Below, in pieces: positions 3,425 through 9,158 of a DNA stretch of 9,158 nucleotides; within the stretch, counting starts at the first letter, position 1; every line of letters begins with the position of its first letter. Under the pieces are notes generated by a model, which worked only from the letters and a program-made list of their open reading frames with translations, did no database searches and was not told where the DNA came from. A program made the translations under genes and the position numbers. The DNA lies in contig PCSX01000016.1 of the NCBI GenBank assembly GCA_002772495.1, forward strand, positions 4,168 to 13,325, given 5' to 3'. The DNA comes from Candidatus Vogelbacteria bacterium CG22_combo_CG10-13_8_21_14_all_37_9. GTDB lineage: Bacteria; Patescibacteriota; Minisyncoccia; Phycocordibacterales; XYD1-FULL-46-19.

Positions 3425-5217
3425 TTTCGCATCATCTTTAGAAAAACTTCTTGGGGGATATTTACCTTACCCAGCTGTTGCATTTTTTTCTTGCCTTTTT
3501 TCTGCTTTTCTCGTAATTTCATTTTTCGAGTAATATCGCCGCCATAGAGATAGTCAGTGACATCTTTTCGTAGAGCGGAAATTGAACGCGCCGCCAAAAT
3601 TCGCCCTAAACCTTGAACTTGGATTTTAATCGTAATCAATTGTTTGGGAATCAAACCCTCTAAACGTTCAGCCATTTCCGAAGCATCCTTTTCGATTCGT
3701 CGACGCGAAACAATTCGCGAAAAAGCCGGAATTATTTCACCATTAATTAAAATATCCAAGCGAGAGACATCAGCGAGACGTTCTTCGGCTAATTCATAAG
3801 AAAAAGAAGCAAAGCCAGAAGAGACACTTTTTAAACTATCAAAAAAATTACGCATCAATTCTCGTAAAGGCATGAGGATAGACAAAGCGGTGCGACTAGA
3901 ACTAAAAGTTTCCATAGTCATTACTTCCGCTTCGTGTTCATGAAGTAATTGAATAATCGGACTAAGATAATCGGCGGGACTAATAATTCTAACCGCTACC
4001 CAAGATTCGTAAATTTCATAATCCTTGATTTCAAGTGGAAAAAGGTGAGGAGAGAAAATCCTGACTTCTTCTTTGGTCCGAGTATTAATTAGACGATAAC
4101 TAATACTCGGTGTCGTCACAATTAAATTTAAAGAAAATTCTCGCTTCAATCGTTCGCTAATGATTTCCAAATGAAGCATTCCCAGAAAACCAGCTCTAAA
4201 ACCTCGTCCCAAAGCACCCGAGCTTTCCTCTTCAAAAGACAGAGCGGCATCTTGAAGATTTAATCGTTCGAGGGATTGCTTGAGTAGAGCAAAATCATCT
4301 TGGCTAGCTGGATAAAGAGAAGCCCAGACCACCGGTCGAGGAGTCATATAGCCCGGTACAGCTGGAAGAGGACTCACTAAAGTGGTAATCGTATCCCCCA
4401 CTTTAGCATTGCCTGGTTTTTTAATTCCAGTGACTAAATAACCAATGTCACCCGCCTGTAATTTTTTTTGTGGTTCAGCTTGAGGTCGAAAATAACCTAA
4501 TTCTAAAACCGAAAATTTTTCACCAGAAGCGACAAAGTTTAGTTGATCAGCGGGAGTAATTTCGCCATCTAAAACTCGAACATAGACCACCACTCCTTTA
4601 TGAATAGAATATTCAAAATCAAATACCAGCGCTCGGCAAGGTTTAACAACTTTTATTTCTGAAATTGGACTAGGAATTTTTTTAATAATCTCAATTAATA
4701 ATTTATCTACTCCTTCACCGGTTTTGCCAGAAACCGCCATAATATCTTCGGGCTGACATTTTAATAGATTAACAATCTCTTGTTTGACTTCAGCTGTTCG
4801 AGCAATTGGTAAATCAATTTTGTTTAAAACGGGAATAATCGTTAAACCCAATTCTTGAGCCATCGCTAAAACAGTAAAAGTTTGAGCTTGGACCCCTTGA
4901 GTGGCGTCAACCAAAAGCAAGACCCCTTCCACTGCTTGAAGCGAACGAGACACTTCATAAGAAAAATCAATATGACCCGGAGTATCAATTAGATTCAGAA
5001 TATAATCTTCACCAGCCAATTTATAATTCATTCGGACTGGTTGCATTTTGATGGTTATTCCTCGTTCACGTTCTAACTCCATCGAATCAAGGACTTGTTC
5101 TCGCATTTTTCGCTTTTCAATTGTCCCTGTCAAATCTAAAAGCCGATCAGACAAAGTACTCTTCCCATGATCTATATGGGCAATAATAGAAAAATTACGA
5201 TAGTGTTTTAAATCCAT
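3415..5217 (-). CDS. lepA: Elongation factor 4 (LepA), ribosome back-translocase GTPase
   Basis: This 600-residue protein is full length for LepA, a translational GTPase that binds the ribosome and acts in back-translocation and subunit biogenesis. The G domain shows the P-loop AHIDHGKST (13-21), switch I with RGITIK (52-57), DTPGH (78-82, with the catalytic His82) and NKID (132-135). EF-G-like domains II, III and V follow, then the LepA-specific C-terminal domain ending in YLYGGDITRKMKLREKQKKGK and a lysine-rich tail. Domain IV of EF-G is absent, as expected. The ATG at 5217 gives the standard N-terminus MDLKHYRNFSIIAHIDHGK. Just upstream a 30-codon ORF repeats the first 14 residues and stops 4 nt before this ATG, which may couple its translation. 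Confidence 0.98.
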   Translation of the reverse strand: MDLKHYRNFSIIAHIDHGKSTLSDRLLDLTGTIEKRKMREQVLDSMELERERGITIKMQPVRMNYKLAGEDYILNLIDTPGHIDFSYEVSRSLQAVEGVLLLVDATQGVQAQTFTVLAMAQELGLTIIPVLNKIDLPIARTAEVKQEIVNLLKCQPEDIMAVSGKTGEGVDKLLIEIIKKIPSPISEIKVVKPCRALVFDFEYSIHKGVVVYVRVLDGEITPADQLNFVASGEKFSVLELGYFRPQAEPQKKLQAGDIGYLVTGIKKPGNAKVGDTITTLVSPLPAVPGYMTPRPVVWASLYPASQDDFALLKQSLERLNLQDAALSFEEESSGALGRGFRAGFLGMLHLEIISERLKREFSLNLIVTTPSISYRLINTRTKEEVRIFSPHLFPLEIKDYEIYESWVAVRIISPADYLSPIIQLLHEHEAEVMTMETFSSSRTALSILMPLRELMRNFFDSLKSVSSGFASFSYELAEERLADVSRLDILINGEIIPAFSRIVSRRRIEKDASEMAERLEGLIPKQLITIKIQVQGLGRILAARSISALRKDVTDYLYGGDITRKMKLREKQKKGKKKMQQLGKVNIPQEVFLKMMRNAD

Positions 5218-5221
5218 AAGA

Positions 5222-5314
5222 CTAATTTATGATCAATACTTGCCCCGTAGACAGCTTGGCTGTTCTACTGGGGTGAGCAATAATAGAAAAATTACGATAG
5301 TGTTTTAAATCCAT
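5222..5314 (-). CDS. Leader ORF duplicating the LepA N-terminus (30 codons, possibly translated)
   Basis: The frame starts with ATG at 5314, encodes MDLKHYRNFSIIAH (identical to LepA residues 1-14), then changes to an unrelated 16-residue tail (PSRTAKLSTGQVLIIN) encoded by the 33-nt hairpin element and a short spacer. It ends TAG at 5224-5222, 4 nt upstream of the lepA ATG. Codons 13-14 (GCT CAC) differ synonymously from lepA (GCC CAT). It could be a coupled leader peptide controlling lepA, or merely the scar of an insertion with duplication. The murJ stop lies only 17 nt before its ATG. Confidence 0.4.
   Translation of the reverse strand: MDLKHYRNFSIIAHPSRTAKLSTGQVLIIN
5241..5273. repeat. 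33-nt hairpin element, copy 2
   Basis: This copy matches the one at 2541-2573 at 30 of 33 positions. Two of the three differences (27, 29) fall in one stem arm, with pairing kept or improved, and one (18) falls in the loop. It interrupts the duplicated lepA start directly after codon 14. Confidence 0.85.
5277..5314 (-). repeat. 38-nt direct repeat of the lepA start
   Basis: Positions 5277-5314 are identical to 5180-5217, the first 38 nt of lepA, 97 nt apart. The preceding bases are also similar (AGTCTTTAT before this copy, AGTCTT before lepA). The lepA translation start region is thus present twice. Confidence 0.97.
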
Positions 5315-5331
5315 ATAAAGACTTTCCCATC

Positions 5332-7014
5332 CTACAGTTCTTCTCGTTCTGGGACAATAGGGACAACTTTCCAGACTCGGGCTGACAGAGAACGTCCCAA
5401 TTCAGCCAATTCTTCACTTTTCAAAAGAATTAAGACCGAAATCCAGGCAATTAAGCCCAAAATACCGGCTAAAAATCCCTGCTCAAAGATTGACCAAAAA
5501 GTATCTAATTTATAATACAGACTAAAGACATTTAGTAAGTTATAGGCCACAAAGCCACCAAATAAAGAAGCGACTAAAGACTGAAGACTAACTACCTCTA
5601 AATTGCGCCAAATTCCGATAGCAAAGCGTCGTTCGAAAGCCCACCATAAAACAAAAACATTGATAATCGCTCCAATCGAAAAAGCGAGAGGTAAGACTAA
5701 AATAATTGTCCCTGGTAAATCTTTCAATCTTAGAATTTGTTCCAAAATCAGATGAAAGGCCGGCCAAACTTTGAACAGTTGCCATAAAATTAAAGCCAAA
5801 ATAATTGTTCCCAAAGATGATAAGGAATTAATGATCAAGGGAGTTTTGGTTTCCCCAGCGGCATAGTAAGCTCGGACTAAAACTAAAATCAAACTTTGAG
5901 CAATCACTGACACAGAAAAAATCGCCAAACAAGCTGCCGTCAATCGAGTGGCCGACCAATCAAAACGTCCTGAACCTAAAATCACCCGGACGATTTGAGC
6001 TCGTAAAACAATAAACAAAACGACCACTGGAGCAGACCAAAAAATAATATGTCGAATGGCGGCGATAATTTCACCAGCAAATTCTTTGTGTTGACCAGCG
6101 ACAAAAAATTTGGCCAAGACGGGAAAAGCCGCCACCGAATAAGAAACTCCGATAATCGACAGGGGGACTGATTGAAGATTGAGCGAAAAATTAAAAACCG
6201 AAATTGACCCTTTGGGCAAAAACGAAGCTAAAGCCACTAAAACTAATAAAGATAGTTGATTAGCCGATAAGGTAATAGTTCGCGGTAGGGATATGAGCAT
6301 CACTTTTCTCATTTCCGGCCAATTAATTAATCTCGATAAACGAAGACGTAAACCTAATTGACTTAAAACTGGCAATTGAATTGATAAATGTAAGACTGCA
6401 CCGAGAATTACTCCCCAGACTAAGCCCGGCAAACCAAGCAAAGGATAGAAAAAGAAAATCCCAAAAATAATTCCCAAATTATAAAAAATAGGACTAAAGG
6501 CATAGGCGGCAAATTTACGAAAAGCTTGAGTGGCTCCTCCCAAGAGATTAGACAAACCCAACAATAAGGGAGACAACAATAAAATTCGAGATAAGGTGAC
6601 TAAGGTTTGTTGATCAACTGAAGAAAACCCGGGAGCGGTAATTTTCGATAACCAGGGCATAAAAATAAATAATAACGCGGAAACTGAAACCATCCCAATT
6701 AAAAAAACTGTCAGCACTGAATTGAGAAATTTTTCCACCGCCGGTTTACCACCAGTTTCCATCTTATTAATAATCAAAGGAATATGGACCGTGATCGAAA
6801 CAAAAGAAGCCACCGAAACGTAAATTAAATCCGGTAAGCGAAAAGCCGTATAATAAATATCTAATTGATGACTAGCTCCAAAACCAGAGGCTAATAAACG
6901 ATCCCGCCACAAACCCAAAAATTGAGACAGCAAGGCCGAAGTAGCCAACAAAAAAGCTGCTTGGTGAAGATTGGTAAATTCTTTTTGAAGTAAGCGAGTA
7001 ATTTTAGACACCAT
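5332..7014 (-). CDS. murJ: MurJ/MviN-type lipid II flippase
   Basis: This 560-residue polytopic membrane protein belongs to the MurJ/MviN branch of the MOP exporter superfamily and probably moves lipid II across the inner membrane for peptidoglycan synthesis. Typical features are the N-terminal block SALLSQFLGLWRDRLLASGFG (a variant of the family's S-x-x-G-x-x-R-x), followed by GASHQLDIYYTAFRLPDL, and repeated hydrophobic segments along the whole length, consistent with the family's 14 helices. It has the ARAYYAAGETKTPL-type motif (residues R-A-Y-Y-A-A-G-E-T-K-T-P) seen in MurJ helix 10-11 regions. It is slightly longer than the usual 510-540. The ATG at 7014 lies 6 nt after the stop of the upstream O-antigen-ligase-like gene, so the two form an operon. 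No Shine-Dalgarno is evident. Confidence 0.93.
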   Translation of the reverse strand: MVSKITRLLQKEFTNLHQAAFLLATSALLSQFLGLWRDRLLASGFGASHQLDIYYTAFRLPDLIYVSVASFVSITVHIPLIINKMETGGKPAVEKFLNSVLTVFLIGMVSVSALLFIFMPWLSKITAPGFSSVDQQTLVTLSRILLLSPLLLGLSNLLGGATQAFRKFAAYAFSPIFYNLGIIFGIFFFYPLLGLPGLVWGVILGAVLHLSIQLPVLSQLGLRLRLSRLINWPEMRKVMLISLPRTITLSANQLSLLVLVALASFLPKGSISVFNFSLNLQSVPLSIIGVSYSVAAFPVLAKFFVAGQHKEFAGEIIAAIRHIIFWSAPVVVLFIVLRAQIVRVILGSGRFDWSATRLTAACLAIFSVSVIAQSLILVLVRAYYAAGETKTPLIINSLSSLGTIILALILWQLFKVWPAFHLILEQILRLKDLPGTIILVLPLAFSIGAIINVFVLWWAFERRFAIGIWRNLEVVSLQSLVASLFGGFVAYNLLNVFSLYYKLDTFWSIFEQGFLAGILGLIAWISVLILLKSEELAELGRSLSARVWKVVPIVPEREEL

Positions 7015-7020
7015 GAATTA

Positions 7021-9158
7021 TTATTTTGTTTTGGTTTTGGTCTCTGGTGGCGCTAAAGCTGTTCGACCAGCTTTGAGATTAGTTAAAATATTTTTAAGCT
7101 CTTGATTGTCGGGATTAGCCCGAACTAAAGATTGAAATAGGTCAATCGCCTCAGTCGTTCGATCAAGTTCAGCTAAACTTAAACCAAGAAAATATTTAGT
7201 ATCAGCTGAATTTTGATTAAAGGTTAAGACTTTTTCTAAAGAAATGACAGCTTCATCATAATGTCCAATTTGATACTGGAAAAAACCAAGGGAAAACCAA
7301 GCTCCCAAATTATTTGGTTCTTTCAGAACTGCCACCTTAGCTCCCGCTAAAGCTTTTGATAATCGACCTTGACTATAATCTAATTCGGCTAAAGCTAACA
7401 GAGCATCGGAATAATCGGCTTTTAATTCCAAAGCTTTAAGTAAATCTTCTCGCGCTAAATCAGGGTGATCAGAGCCTAATTCCACTCGAGCCAAATTTAG
7501 CCAAATGACTGGCCAAACCGGGTTTAATCTAAGCACTTCTTGATAAATTTTCCGAGCTTGAATATCGGCCCCTTTAATTTTAAGCGGAATCCCAGCTTCA
7601 TAAACTTGACCTAAAATTAACCAATTTAAATAATCAAAAGGATCTTGGTCACGAGCAGTCAAGCCAAATCCAATTGACTCACCATAAAAACGGGAAAACT
7701 CGGCTAAAGTTTTTTGAGAATCAGAATTAGGAGTCGTCAGAAGTTGATTAATCTGACGCAGTTTAAGATCAGCCAAAGAACGATTATAAACTGTCTGAGG
7801 ACTCAAACGACTAGCTAAACGCCAATTTTTTTCGGTGGCGGAAAAATCCCCCCGATCCAAAGATGAAAGACCCCGATGAAATAAGATCAAAGAACTATAA
7901 TTAAGCAGTGACAAAATAATGATTAAAAATAAAAAACCCAAAATAATACTAAGACCTAGTTTTGCCACTAAACTTTTTAGAAACGTATCTAATTTAATGT
8001 GCCAAGAAAGCTGATTAGAAATTTTATGATTAAAAACTAACAACCACCCCAAGCACCCAAAAGCCAGAGAGAGGATAACAAAATTAGGATTAAGAATGAG
8101 TAAATTTAACCAGAGATAAATAAAACTTAGACTCAATAAAATTATCGTGGAAAAATCTTCTACTGAACTTTGTTTGAATAAATGATAAAGATAAATAAAA
8201 CTAGAAATTATCAGAATTAACCAAGCCAGAAAACCGAGGCCACCTTGAGTTACTAACATTGTTGGAATAAAACCATAAGCCAGACGATAATCAACTGACC
8301 AGATTACTGATTGATTAAATAATTTTGGCTTATAAAGAGTCCAAGCTCGCCAAAAACGATTTGGACCAAAACCTAAAAAGGGATGAGCTTTCAAACTGGC
8401 TTTAGTCACTTGAGCAGTGCTATCTAAATTAGGTCGCGAATCAAAACTATTAATTTTCAAACTTTGATTTAGATCAAAAATTGGTTTAGCTAAAATAGGT
8501 TTTGAAGCAAAAATCGCTAGAGTGCCAGCCAGCAGAAAAATTATCAGTGGGACTAACAACCATTTAGTCCAAGCCTTTTTCCACCAAGTTAGAATCACTA
8601 AAGCCAATAAACTCAAAGCTAATAAACCCCAAATTAGAGGGTAATTCATTAAAAACAACAAGGACAGAAAAAGGATTAAACTAGAAGCAAAGATCAAACG
8701 TCCCCGCCAAGCTAAGCGATGACCATAGTCAAGAAAAAGAGCTACTGTCACCAAGACCGCTAAACCATAATAAGAAGCTTGACCATACCAAGTCCCGACC
8801 AGACCACTAGTTTGACCAGGGAGAAGCCAGGGCCAAGAAAAAAGTAATTTTAAGATAATCAATAACCATTGACCAAGGGCAGTGATCACTGCCACTAAAA
8901 TAAAAGTGGTAGAAAAATTAATAAAATCGCGTTTAGTCAATTTTAAAGCTAGTGGCAAAATCACTAAACTAAGTAAACTCAAAATAACTAAAACGGTATC
9001 AGTTTCAAAACCCAAACCAAAAAAAGACGATTGAAAATTTTCGGATCGAAGAGCACTTAAAACACTTACCCCTAAAACTAAAGCCATCACCCACCAAAAA
9101 TTAGAACGGGGTAGCGACCAAACTGGCCGAAACCATAATGAAATTAAAAAACAACTGA
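7021..9158 (-). CDS. O-antigen ligase/polymerase-like membrane protein with C-terminal TPR repeats (5' end outside window)
   Basis: The N-terminal two thirds consist of hydrophobic helices typical of Wzy/WaaL-like glycan polymerases and ligases, with a large extracytoplasmic loop carrying the motif ASLKAHPFLGFGPNRFWRAW, a hallmark of O-antigen-ligase-family proteins. The last 280 or so residues hold about five tetratricopeptide repeats (for example ARKIYQEVLRLNP, ALLALAELDYSQGRLSKAL, AWFSLGFFQYQIGHYDEAV, KYFLGLSLAELDRTTEAI), probably for protein contacts outside the membrane. Such ligase-TPR fusions are common in CPR. A GTG at 9090 could start the frame, but the frame is open without a stop to the window end and the upstream codons encode plausible family sequence (FLISLWFRPVW then LPRSNFWW). 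I therefore treat the gene as truncated. It is likely to act in surface polysaccharide or glycoprotein assembly. It ends 6 nt before murJ. Confidence 0.88.
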   Translation of the reverse strand, partial: SCFLISLWFRPVWSLPRSNFWWVMALVLGVSVLSALRSENFQSSFFGLGFETDTVLVILSLLSLVILPLALKLTKRDFINFSTTFILVAVITALGQWLLIILKLLFSWPWLLPGQTSGLVGTWYGQASYYGLAVLVTVALFLDYGHRLAWRGRLIFASSLILFLSLLFLMNYPLIWGLLALSLLALVILTWWKKAWTKWLLVPLIIFLLAGTLAIFASKPILAKPIFDLNQSLKINSFDSRPNLDSTAQVTKASLKAHPFLGFGPNRFWRAWTLYKPKLFNQSVIWSVDYRLAYGFIPTMLVTQGGLGFLAWLILIISSFIYLYHLFKQSSVEDFSTIILLSLSFIYLWLNLLILNPNFVILSLAFGCLGWLLVFNHKISNQLSWHIKLDTFLKSLVAKLGLSIILGFLFLIIILSLLNYSSLILFHRGLSSLDRGDFSATEKNWRLASRLSPQTVYNRSLADLKLRQINQLLTTPNSDSQKTLAEFSRFYGESIGFGLTARDQDPFDYLNWLILGQVYEAGIPLKIKGADIQARKIYQEVLRLNPVWPVIWLNLARVELGSDHPDLAREDLLKALELKADYSDALLALAELDYSQGRLSKALAGAKVAVLKEPNNLGAWFSLGFFQYQIGHYDEAVISLEKVLTFNQNSADTKYFLGLSLAELDRTTEAIDLFQSLVRANPDNQELKNILTNLKAGRTALAPPETKTKTK

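Overview
The window looks like chromosomal DNA of a Candidate Phyla Radiation (Patescibacteria) bacterium. The signs are low GC, tRNA genes without encoded CCA, starts without clear Shine-Dalgarno sequences, a mini-spacer CRISPR array beside a lone Cas1 (a layout known from type V-C/V-D loci, V-D being CPR-associated), and a compact run of envelope and translation genes. This placement is inference. The phylum inside CPR cannot be fixed from the sequence.

Left part (1-1550, + strand genes): a CRISPR array with 25-nt repeats and only 18-19-nt spacers is cut by the window edge. It is followed by a short leader with two competing hairpins and then a Cas1 integrase with its E/H/E triad intact. 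No cas2 and no effector are in view. A Cas12c or Cas12d gene is expected to lie left of position 1. Just after cas1 is a 10-nt perfect match to the CRISPR repeat, which could be the anti-repeat of a guide-partner RNA (scoutRNA/tracrRNA-like).

Middle part (1551-2770, - strand): complete tRNA-Arg(CCT) and tRNA-Gly(CCC) genes are each flanked by pieces of another tRNA of the same type. The outer 5' piece lies upstream and the outer 3' piece downstream, with base-pairing acceptor ends, so each looks like a tRNA split around an inner tRNA. Between them are a glutaredoxin-like gene and an RNHCP zinc-ribbon gene. A 33-nt hairpin element sits at the break in the Gly locus and recurs upstream of lepA.

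Right part (2770-9158, almost all - strand): in transcription order, a 5'-truncated O-antigen ligase/polymerase-like membrane protein with C-terminal TPRs, a MurJ-type lipid II flippase, a short leader ORF that duplicates the start of lepA and carries the hairpin element, lepA (elongation factor 4), and an FtsB/DivIC-like division protein. A 37-residue membrane peptide diverges from ftsB. The set covers cell-wall precursor export, surface glycan assembly, division and translation.

The most notable signals are the Cas1-only mini-spacer CRISPR locus with its candidate anti-repeat RNA, the nested/split tRNA loci, and the two-copy hairpin element tied to a partial duplication of the lepA start.
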